DNA of 23,655 nucleotides from JACVRW01 sp035947555 (GTDB taxonomy: Bacteria; Actinomycetota; Thermoleophilia; Solirubrobacterales; Thermoleophilaceae). A model generated the notes under the pieces. The model had not been told where the DNA came from, did not search any database, and saw nothing but the letters and a program-made list of their open reading frames with translations. The translations under genes and the position numbers were made by a program. This document shows positions 7,253 through 13,301 of the stretch, one piece after another (positions within the stretch are counted from its first letter, which is position 1; each line of letters opens with the position of its first letter). The DNA is taken from NCBI GenBank assembly GCA_035947555.1, contig DASZJZ010000031.1:1-23655 (forward strand), written 5' to 3'.

Positions 7253-7380
7253 CTACTTCGCCGGGGCCGTTCCGCCGCCCTCGGCGGCGGCCTTCATCCG
7301 CGCGAGGCCCCCGCGGACGGGGTCAGCTCGAACGCGACCTGGTTGGTCGTCGTGTTGCGCACCACCACGAAGTCGCCCAT
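7253..7380 (-). pseudogene. Tiny gene with an apparent 1-nt deletion
   Basis: The 187-nt gap between redoxin and primase holds a short reading frame starting ATG at 7380 (MGDFVVVRNTTTNQVAFEL). It then runs into a TGA after 28 residues. Read with one base restored just after the FEL codons, the frame continues as DPVRGGLARMKAAAEGGG and ends at a TAG at 7253-7255, giving a 42-residue protein. The first half looks protein-like (alternating hydrophobic strand residues) and the continuation lines up without extra stops, so a single-base deletion in an ordinary small protein is plausible. There is no clear Shine-Dalgarno. Alternatives are a sequencing error, two unrelated micro-ORFs, or chance. I do not recognise the protein. 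Confidence 0.35.
7272..7290 (-). terminator. Strong GC hairpin (possible operon-end structure)
   Basis: CCGCCGCC (7272-7279) and GGCGGCGG (7283-7290) form a perfect 8-bp all-GC stem with a 3-nt loop near the end of the tiny gene. Together with the second stem at 7218-7250 it lies just where the long minus-strand run ends and the primase begins. There is no following U-run, so an intrinsic terminator is only a possibility; it could also reflect alanine/glycine codons. Confidence 0.3.
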
Positions 7381-7392
7381 CGGCGGATCATC

Positions 7393-7947
7393 TCAGGTCG
7401 CGCGAACGAGCCGCGCCTCCCACTCGGCCCGCGGCTCGGGCGCGGTCGGGTCGAAGTCGGGCTTTATCCGGGCGTGGATCTCCCCCAGGTCCGCCCAGAG
7501 CTGCTCCGGGGTCGGCCGGCCCCAGTACCAGTAGCCCACGTAGACCTTCTCGATCACGAGGCCGGGCGAGAGGATCAGCGTGTGGGGCACCACAGCGTTG
7601 TCGTGGTGGCCGTCGGTGTACTCGTCGATCTCGAAGCGGTCGCGGACCTCCAGCTCCTCGTCCGCCAGGAACGTCCAGCGGGCGCCCGTCGAGATCTTCA
7701 GCTTGTACGTGTCGTGCAGCGTGTTCGGAAGGATGCTCACCAGCTGCGTGAACGCCACCGCGCACCACTCGTGGAAGCGCAGCAGCTCGCGGTGGTGCAT
7801 CCGCTCGCGCGGGCAGTGCTCGCCGCGGCTCAGGTGCAGCACCAGCACGTCGTCGCCCTGCAGCGTCGACAGCCGGTGGCGTACGCCGTTCTCGTCCGGC
7901 AGCGTCAGGTCCGGGAAGGTCATCCCCGGCTCGAGGCCCTTGCTCAT
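7393..7947 (-). CDS. Redoxin / AhpC-TSA-like thioredoxin-fold protein
   Basis: This 184-residue protein has the thioredoxin-fold layout of redoxins: a PDLTLPDENG strand, a TLQGDDVLVLHLSRGEHCPRER active-site region, and later a LADEELEVRDRF segment and a VPHTLILSPG strand. The single candidate peroxidatic cysteine is Cys45 in RGEHCPRER; Cys62 is the only other obvious thiol nearby. The standard peroxiredoxin PxxxT/SxxC motif is not intact (Gly42 occupies the Thr/Ser position), so activity may differ from classic peroxide reduction. The C-terminus ends in a charged WEARLVRAT tail. The ATG overlaps the upstream SMP-30 stop as ATGA, and AGGAG (complement of 7954-7958) lies 6 nt before it. It is the last clearly intact gene of the long minus-strand run. 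Confidence 0.8.
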   Translation of the reverse strand: MSKGLEPGMTFPDLTLPDENGVRHRLSTLQGDDVLVLHLSRGEHCPRERMHHRELLRFHEWCAVAFTQLVSILPNTLHDTYKLKISTGARWTFLADEELEVRDRFEIDEYTDGHHDNAVVPHTLILSPGLVIEKVYVGYWYWGRPTPEQLWADLGEIHARIKPDFDPTAPEPRAEWEARLVRAT

Positions 7948-9491
7948 CGCTCGCTCCTCTCCGTGAAAGGCGTTATCCCGGGCACCTCGCGCCGCAGCCG
8001 GTACACGCTCGTCAGCGCGGTCACGTACAGGTCACGCCCGTCCTCGCCGCCGAAGGCCAGGTTATGCGGCGCCTCAGGCAGCTCGATCAGGTCGAGACGC
8101 TCGCCCGCCGGGGAGATCACCCAGATCCCGCCGGGCCCGCAGACGTACAGGTTGCCGTCCACGTCGACCTTGATCCCGTCGATGGCGTCCTCGCCGGGCG
8201 CGTCCGTCATGTCGAACAGCACCGCGCGGTGGAGCACCTCGCCCGTCTCCGACAGCTCGTAGCGCACCACGACCTTCGCCGCCGGATCCCAATTCCCGAC
8301 GTACAGCGTCCGCTCGTCGGGTGAGAAGGCGATCCCGTTCGGCCCCTCGAGCTCCGCGTCGACGACGGCGACCTCACCCGAGGCCGACACCCGGAACACG
8401 CCGCTGAAGTCGAGCTCGCGGTCGGGGTCGTCCGCCATGCCCGGGCGCCCAAACGGCGGGTCCGTGAACCACACGCTCCCGTCGGAGCGGCACACGACGT
8501 CGTTCGGGCTGTTGAGCCGCCTGCCCTCGAACGAGTCGGCGATCACGGTCGTGTCGCCGTGCGGGTTCACCCGCAGCACGCGGCGGTTGCCGTGCTGGCA
8601 GATGACCAGGCGTCCGTCCGGGTCGAACGTCAGCCCGTTCGAGCCCGGCTGCACGTAGCGCCCGATGTCCACGCCGGTGTAGCCGCTCTTCGGGCGAAAC
8701 AGGGTCACCGTCCGCAGCTCCGGGTCGAGCCGGTAGATCGAGTTCGTGTTCGGCGAGGAGAACAGCAGCGCGCCGTCCGGCGACCAGACCGGCCCCTCGG
8801 TGAACTCGAAACCGCCGGCTACCCGCTCGACCGCGGGACGGGGCGCCCCGCCCGCGTACACGTCGAGGGTCGCCGTGCGCATCCAGATGTAGTTCGCGGG
8901 CGCCGCGGAGATCGGCCCGTTCATGCCGAACACGGCGATCGTGAAGCGGTCACCCGGCCGCGCGTCACGGGTCAGCACGACGCGGTTCGGCGCGTTGAAG
9001 CCGGCCACCACCGGCCCGCCCGTGTCGCCGAGGGCGTGAGGCATCGAGCCGTTCACCCACACTTCGGCGTAGTCGTCGACGACCACCTCGAAGACCACCG
9101 TGGCGCCCGTCACGTCCACGTCGCCGACGTGCTCCGGCAGCGTCACCTCGATCCGGTACCAGTTGAAGCAGACCCGCCCGTCGGCAAGCCGCCGCATCGT
9201 CTCCGCCGGCGCCAGCGCCGTCCACGACGAGTCGTCGAAGTCCGCGGCCTCCGCGTGCGGCAGCACCTCGAAGGTCCGGTTCGGCACGGTGCCCGGGCCG
9301 AGCGGATCCTCGGCCGAGCCGAGCTCCACGAACTCGACCTCCTCCACCCGCGCGTCCGAGTAGCGCCACTGCCCGCCGACCAGCGCGACTCCGGCCTCCG
9401 TCTGGAGGTCGACGATCGCGTCCGGCCGGCCGGGCAGCAGCTCGGGAGGCCCGGGGGGAGGAGCCAGCTCTGTAGCGAGGGCGGTGGCCAT
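7944..9491 (-). CDS. SMP-30/gluconolactonase-family protein with N-terminal beta-sandwich domain
   Basis: This 515-residue protein has two parts. Residues about 30-235 look like a galactose-binding-type beta-sandwich (WYRIEVTLPEHVG, VVFEVVVDDYAEVWVNG, RPGDRFTIAVFGMNGP). Residues about 238-510 are an SMP-30/gluconolactonase beta-propeller (SGL, PF08450), with the usual metal ligands: Glu in FTEGPVWSPDG, Asn in PNGIAFSPD and Asp in AIDGIKVDVDG; SPNDVV and WFTDPPFG are also present. The expected activity is metal-dependent lactone hydrolysis. The propeller is longer than a lone SMP-30 only because of the added sandwich domain, which may bind carbohydrate. The ATG overlaps the DUF336 stop (TAATG) with GAGGTGG 7 nt upstream. 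No signal peptide is evident, so it is probably cytoplasmic. Confidence 0.87.
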   Translation of the reverse strand: MATALATELAPPPGPPELLPGRPDAIVDLQTEAGVALVGGQWRYSDARVEEVEFVELGSAEDPLGPGTVPNRTFEVLPHAEAADFDDSSWTALAPAETMRRLADGRVCFNWYRIEVTLPEHVGDVDVTGATVVFEVVVDDYAEVWVNGSMPHALGDTGGPVVAGFNAPNRVVLTRDARPGDRFTIAVFGMNGPISAAPANYIWMRTATLDVYAGGAPRPAVERVAGGFEFTEGPVWSPDGALLFSSPNTNSIYRLDPELRTVTLFRPKSGYTGVDIGRYVQPGSNGLTFDPDGRLVICQHGNRRVLRVNPHGDTTVIADSFEGRRLNSPNDVVCRSDGSVWFTDPPFGRPGMADDPDRELDFSGVFRVSASGEVAVVDAELEGPNGIAFSPDERTLYVGNWDPAAKVVVRYELSETGEVLHRAVLFDMTDAPGEDAIDGIKVDVDGNLYVCGPGGIWVISPAGERLDLIELPEAPHNLAFGGEDGRDLYVTALTSVYRLRREVPGITPFTERSER

Positions 9492-10330
9492 TACGCAGCC
9501 ACCTCGGCGACGGCCGCCTCGAGCGCCCGGGCGCCGATCTCCGCCAGCTCCCGGTCCTCGTCGGCGTCCGTGGCGCCGCTCACGCCGATCGCGCCGATCA
9601 CCTCGCCGTCGACCGCGATCGGCACGCCGCCCTGGAGCGGCACGGCCCGCGCGAGGTGGAGGGCTGACGGCCGGCCTCCGGATGCCTGGTCCTCGAAGTC
9701 CTTGCTCGGGCGGCGGTAGATCGCGGCGGTGCGGGCCTTGTCTGTGGTCACCTCGACCGAGGCGACCTGCGCCGTGTCCGGGCGCACCAGGTACATCAGC
9801 GCACCGCCGGCGTCCACCGCGGAGATGACCGGCGCCACGCCGCGCTCGGCCGCCACCGCGCCGGCTGCCTCGGCGGCGAGCCGGGCGCCCTCGTAGGTCA
9901 GCGCGGGCACGTCGACGACCGAGAACTCAGCCGACGCCCCGGCAATCGAGATGGCCTCGTCCTCGTCCGGCGTCTCGCCGCTGGTGCCGATCGCACCCAC
10001 CACCTCGCCGTCCACCCGCAGCGGGATGCCGCCGATCAAAGCCGAGGCGCCGTGCAGGGCGAGCGCCCCGAGGCGCCCGTTCGTGACCTGCTCCTCCATC
10101 TCGCGGCTCGGCCGCACGAAGATCGCCGCGGTGCGGGCCTTGTCCACGGCCACGCGCGACGAGGCGATCTGCGCGCCCGGTGTCCGCCGCAGCTCGATGA
10201 GCTCGCCGTGCGGGTCGACCACAGCGATCACCACGCGCTGTCCGCGCGCGAGCGCGTACTGCTCGGCCGCCGTGATGACGGCGGAGGCGCCGGCGTCGTC
10301 GACGATCCTGCGTGTTCTGACGAGGGCCAT
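9491..10330 (-). CDS. Tandem HbpS/GlcG-like (DUF336) protein
   Basis: This 279-residue protein contains two copies of the HbpS/GlcG fold (PF03928). Copy 1 spans about residues 1-138 and copy 2 about 140-279. Each shows an Ala-rich first helix (AAEQYALARG; AAGAVAAERG), a strand with VDPHG/VDAGG, the S-x-x-x-x-DKARTAAIF/Y segment with RPS, and a GGIPL/GGVPI-x-V-x-GEVIGAIG-x-SG loop. Single-domain members bind haem or organic acids, or accompany glycolate and redox genes. The ligand here is unknown. An open frame extends well upstream, but the coding part starts at the ATG at 10330, 2 nt after the SMP-30 stop, with AAAGGA 8 nt ahead. It sits between two SMP-30 genes, which suggests a shared small-molecule pathway. 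Confidence 0.88.
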   Translation of the reverse strand: MALVRTRRIVDDAGASAVITAAEQYALARGQRVVIAVVDPHGELIELRRTPGAQIASSRVAVDKARTAAIFVRPSREMEEQVTNGRLGALALHGASALIGGIPLRVDGEVVGAIGTSGETPDEDEAISIAGASAEFSVVDVPALTYEGARLAAEAAGAVAAERGVAPVISAVDAGGALMYLVRPDTAQVASVEVTTDKARTAAIYRRPSKDFEDQASGGRPSALHLARAVPLQGGVPIAVDGEVIGAIGVSGATDADEDRELAEIGARALEAAVAEVAA

Positions 10331-10332
10331 TC

Positions 10333-11157
10333 TCAGGGTCCTTTCGCTTGGAGATGGGCGGCGTAGATCGCCGTGTCGGCCGTGATGAAGAGGACGTCCC
10401 GGTCGGGACCGCCGAAGCAGAAGTTCACGGCGCCGGGCAGCTCGATCTCGCCGCAGGGCTCGCCGGTCGGATCGAGAACGCGCACGCCGCCGGGGAAGGA
10501 CGCGTAGACACGGCCGTCCGAGTCGACCTTGATGCCGTCGGGGTGCGCCGGCTCGAACTCCGCGAAGACGCGTTCGTCTGCTAGGCGGGCGCCGTCGAGC
10601 ACGTCGAAGGCCTTGATGTGCCGGCCAGCGCCGTTGTCGGTGACGTAGAGCACCGACTCGTCCGGCGAGAAGCAGAGCCCGTTCGGCTTGTCGAGGGACT
10701 CGGCGACGGTCATCAGCTCGCCCGTGCCGGGGTCGTAGCGGTGGACGCCGTCGGGACGACGTGGTGCAGGGCGGAATCCCTGGAGCCAGCCGTAGCTCGG
10801 GTCGGTGAACCAGATCGTGCCGTCGCTCTTCACCACCACGTCGTTGGGGGAGTTGAAGCCGTCCACGAGCGCCGTGCGGTCGCCGCTGGAGCGGTCGACG
10901 AGGGTCAGCGCGCCGCCGAGCTGCTCGCACACCACCAAACGGCCCTCGGCGTCGAGGGCCATGCCGTTCGCCGCGCCGGCGTCCTCGCGCACAACGGACA
11001 CCGTCAGCGCATCGAGCTCGAGCCGCTTGATGTCCACCCGCGGCCCGGGCTGTGGGAGGGTGGTGAAGTACAGCGCCTCCTCGCCGGGCTCGTACACCGG
11101 ACCCTCGTGGGCATCCACGTCGATCACGTGGGCGAGTTGCGCGATCGCTTGGCTCAC
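10333..11157 (-). CDS. SMP-30/gluconolactonase-family protein
   Basis: This 274-residue protein is a single SMP-30/SGL beta-propeller close to the usual length of the family. Metal-ligand positions are readable: Glu in HEGPVYEPGEE, Asn in KPNGLCFSPDE and Asp in HPDGIKVDSDG; NSPNDVVVKSDG and WFTDPSYGW are also conserved. It is expected to hydrolyse sugar or other lactones using a divalent cation. The frame stays open far upstream to 13050, but that stretch overlaps the ZIP and flavoprotein genes. The GTG at 11157 is the first usable start after the ZIP stop (29 nt gap); no Shine-Dalgarno is seen, and a perfect hairpin occupies the gap. It shares the propeller family with the gene at 7944-9491, but the two differ enough to be separate paralogues. 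Confidence 0.85.
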   Translation of the reverse strand: MSQAIAQLAHVIDVDAHEGPVYEPGEEALYFTTLPQPGPRVDIKRLELDALTVSVVREDAGAANGMALDAEGRLVVCEQLGGALTLVDRSSGDRTALVDGFNSPNDVVVKSDGTIWFTDPSYGWLQGFRPAPRRPDGVHRYDPGTGELMTVAESLDKPNGLCFSPDESVLYVTDNGAGRHIKAFDVLDGARLADERVFAEFEPAHPDGIKVDSDGRVYASFPGGVRVLDPTGEPCGEIELPGAVNFCFGGPDRDVLFITADTAIYAAHLQAKGP

Positions 11158-11171
11158 ACCGCGCAGTCGCG

Positions 11172-11186
11172 CGGACGGAGCGTCCG
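11172..11186 (-). promoter_or_regulatory. Intercistronic hairpin between ZIP and SMP-30 genes
   Basis: CGGACG (11172-11177) and CGTCCG (11181-11186) form a perfect 6-bp stem with a 3-nt loop immediately after the ZIP stop codon. The following gene has a GTG start with no Shine-Dalgarno, so the structure could affect transcript processing or translation of the SMP-30 gene. There is no U-tract. Function is inferred. Confidence 0.4.
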
Positions 11187-11948
11187 TTACGACAGCACGT
11201 AGCCGAGCAGGAAGCCCAGCACAGTGGCGGTCGCCACGCGGCGGCTCACCTCCTCGAACGCGTGCGGCACGATCGCGATCGTCACGACCGCCATCACGGC
11301 GCCTGCGGCGACCGCCTGGAGAGTGCCGACGAGCTCGCCGCTCGCATCCGCCAGCGTCGTGCCGCCCAGCACCGTGGCCAGCGCCAGCGACGCGCCGATC
11401 GCCGCCATGAGCATGATCGCGAAGCGCTTCGTGCGCCCCCCCGCCACGATCGGCTGTGCGGCGCCGTACGCCTCCACGGCGTTGCCGATCACGATGCCCG
11501 CCAGCAGCGCCACGCCGATCTCGCCCTCCGCTACGGTCAATCCGAGCGCAACCGATTCCGGCACGCCGTCCACGAACAGCCCGGCGGCGATCGACTCGCC
11601 GCGCGCCTCGTCGGAACTGCGCATCGGCATCGGCTGGCCGGCCGCGGCAGCGTGTCCGGAGCGGCGCATGCGATCCATCTCCTCGTCGCGGCTGAGCCAC
11701 GCGTCGGCCGTGACGTAGACGAGCGTCCCGGCGAGGACCCCGGCGATCGTCAGGCCCACGCCCGCCTCGCGGTCCGCCTCCGGCACCAGCTCGAACGCGA
11801 TCGCGGAGAACAGCACGCCGCCGCCGAACGCGGTCAGGAGGGCGGCGGTGCGCTCGGGCAGCGTGAACACCGCCGCCGCCACGGCGCCCGCCACCAGGCT
11901 CGCCCCGACGAGGGCGCCCCAGCCCAGCGAGGCGGCGAGATTCTCCAC
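11187..11948 (-). CDS. ZIP-family metal transporter
   Basis: This 253-residue integral membrane protein has the ZIP (PF02535) layout: about eight hydrophobic segments, with a polar loop containing SGHAAAAGQPMPM at about residues 97-109. The metal-path helices are recognisable but not canonical. TM4 carries Asp127-Gly-Val-Pro-Glu131 (where many members have HNxPEG), and TM5 carries Asn156 and Glu159 in GNAVEAYG. A late IVPHAFEEV segment ends the core. It should move divalent cations across the membrane; which metal is unclear. The start is GTG, directly abutting the TAG of the flavoprotein gene (no gap). Metal uptake next to two metal-dependent SMP-30 genes is suggestive, but this is inference. 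Confidence 0.85.
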   Translation of the reverse strand: MENLAASLGWGALVGASLVAGAVAAAVFTLPERTAALLTAFGGGVLFSAIAFELVPEADREAGVGLTIAGVLAGTLVYVTADAWLSRDEEMDRMRRSGHAAAAGQPMPMRSSDEARGESIAAGLFVDGVPESVALGLTVAEGEIGVALLAGIVIGNAVEAYGAAQPIVAGGRTKRFAIMLMAAIGASLALATVLGGTTLADASGELVGTLQAVAAGAVMAVVTIAIVPHAFEEVSRRVATATVLGFLLGYVLS

Positions 11949-13301
11949 CTACGCGTGTGCCGGGACCTTCGCGCGCAACTCCATGAGCGCGTTCAGGAAG
12001 ATCTCCGAGAACGTGGGGAAGGGCTGGATCACGTCCTCCAACACGTCCAGCGGGACCCGCGCGCGGATCGCGACGGTGGCCTGCTGGAGCCACTCGCCGG
12101 CCTCCTGACCGAGCGCGTACGCGCCGGTGAGCCGCTCGCCGTCCGAGACGAGCGTCATGAAGCCCGGGCTGTCCGCGTACGCGCGCGTATAGGTCGACGT
12201 GCGCGGCACCTCGGACAGCGGCACGGTGGCGGTGACCGCGCCGTCCGGCTGCCCCACGGAGGCGGCCTGGGGATCGGTGAACACCACGCGCGGCACGGCG
12301 TCGTAGTTGGCGGCGCGATCGCCGCCGAGGATGTTCGCCGCCGCCACGCGGCCCTGGTACTTGCCCATGTAGGTGAGCGGCCAGACGCCGGTCGCGTCGC
12401 CGATCGCCCAGAGCCCGTCGGCCACGCGCATCCGCTCGTCGACCGGGATGCCGCGGCGGTCCGGCTCCACGCCGACGGTCTCGAGGCCCAACCCGTCCAC
12501 GCTCGGGCGCCGGCCGGTGGCCACGAGCAGGCGGTCGCCGCGCAGCTCGTCGCGCCCGTCGAACGACAGGACGAACTCGGCGTCCTCGCGCCGCACACCG
12601 GTGGCGTGCTCCCCGAAGCACAGCTCGATCCCGTCGGCCCCGAGAGCAAGGCCGAGCGCGTCGCCGAGCGGCTTCGGCTCGCGCGGCAGCACGTGATCCA
12701 TGCCCTCGACCAGCGCGACCGAGGCGCCCATGCGCCGCACGGCCTGCGCCATCTCGACCCCCACCGGGCCGCCGCCGAGCACCAGCAGACGGCGCGGCAC
12801 CTCGGTGAGCGCGGTGGCCTCGCGGTTGGTCCAGACGCCGTCGAGCTCGCGCAGTCCCGGGACCGGCGGCACGACGGGGTCCGAGCCGGTCGCGATCACC
12901 ACATGCTCGGCCGACACCAGCTCGCCGCCCACGTCGACCGAGCCCGGTCCGGCCAGGCGCGCCTTGCCGCGGAGCACCTCGACGCCCTGCCCCTCGAGGT
13001 AGTCCGCCTTCGCGCCGTCCTCGTAGCGCGCGACCATGAAGTCGCGCCACTCGAAAGCCGGCTCCGGACGGACGCCCCCATCCACCGCCTCGCGGGCGCC
13101 CGGCGCCTCGCGTGCTGCCTGCAGCGCCTCACCCGGGCGCAGCAGGGTCTTCGACGGGATGCAGGCCCAGTAGTCGCACTCGCCGCCCACGCGCTCGCGC
13201 TCGACGATCGCCACGCGCAGCCCGCCCTCGGCGAGGCGCAGGGCGCAGTGCTGTCCAGCCGGCCCGGCCCCGATCACGATCGCGTCGTATTGAGTGCTCA
13301 C
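11949..13301 (-). CDS. FAD/NAD(P)-dependent pyridine-nucleotide disulfide oxidoreductase
   Basis: This 450-residue flavoprotein resembles dihydrolipoyl dehydrogenase and mercuric reductase. The FAD motif GAGPAGQHCA begins at Gly11, the redox disulfide is Cys42/Cys47 (GECDYWACIPSK), the NAD(P) motif LGGGPVGVE is at about 175-183, and the second FAD motif AIGDATG follows later. In the C-terminal dimerisation domain the usual HxHPTxxE base motif reads Gln426-Pro-Phe428-Pro-Thr-Phe-Ser-Glu433. Both histidines are lost, so it is not a standard lipoamide dehydrogenase. The CDYWACIPSK form recurs in actinobacterial proteins of unassigned substrate. Start GTG at 13301 overlaps the GH15 stop as GTGA, with GAGG (complement of 13309-13312) 7 nt ahead. 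The stop touches the ZIP start. Confidence 0.88.
   Translation of the reverse strand: MSTQYDAIVIGAGPAGQHCALRLAEGGLRVAIVERERVGGECDYWACIPSKTLLRPGEALQAAREAPGAREAVDGGVRPEPAFEWRDFMVARYEDGAKADYLEGQGVEVLRGKARLAGPGSVDVGGELVSAEHVVIATGSDPVVPPVPGLRELDGVWTNREATALTEVPRRLLVLGGGPVGVEMAQAVRRMGASVALVEGMDHVLPREPKPLGDALGLALGADGIELCFGEHATGVRREDAEFVLSFDGRDELRGDRLLVATGRRPSVDGLGLETVGVEPDRRGIPVDERMRVADGLWAIGDATGVWPLTYMGKYQGRVAAANILGGDRAANYDAVPRVVFTDPQAASVGQPDGAVTATVPLSEVPRTSTYTRAYADSPGFMTLVSDGERLTGAYALGQEAGEWLQQATVAIRARVPLDVLEDVIQPFPTFSEIFLNALMELRAKVPAHA

Noticed and set aside
7253..7380. Programmed ribosomal frameshift in the micro-gene
   Set aside because: No slippery heptamer is present at the shift point, so a deletion or sequencing error is simpler.
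11158..13050. N-terminal extension of the SMP-30 frame on the minus strand
   Set aside because: It overlaps the ZIP and flavoprotein genes and is Arg/Gly-rich with no domain; no start codon lies between the ZIP stop and 11157.
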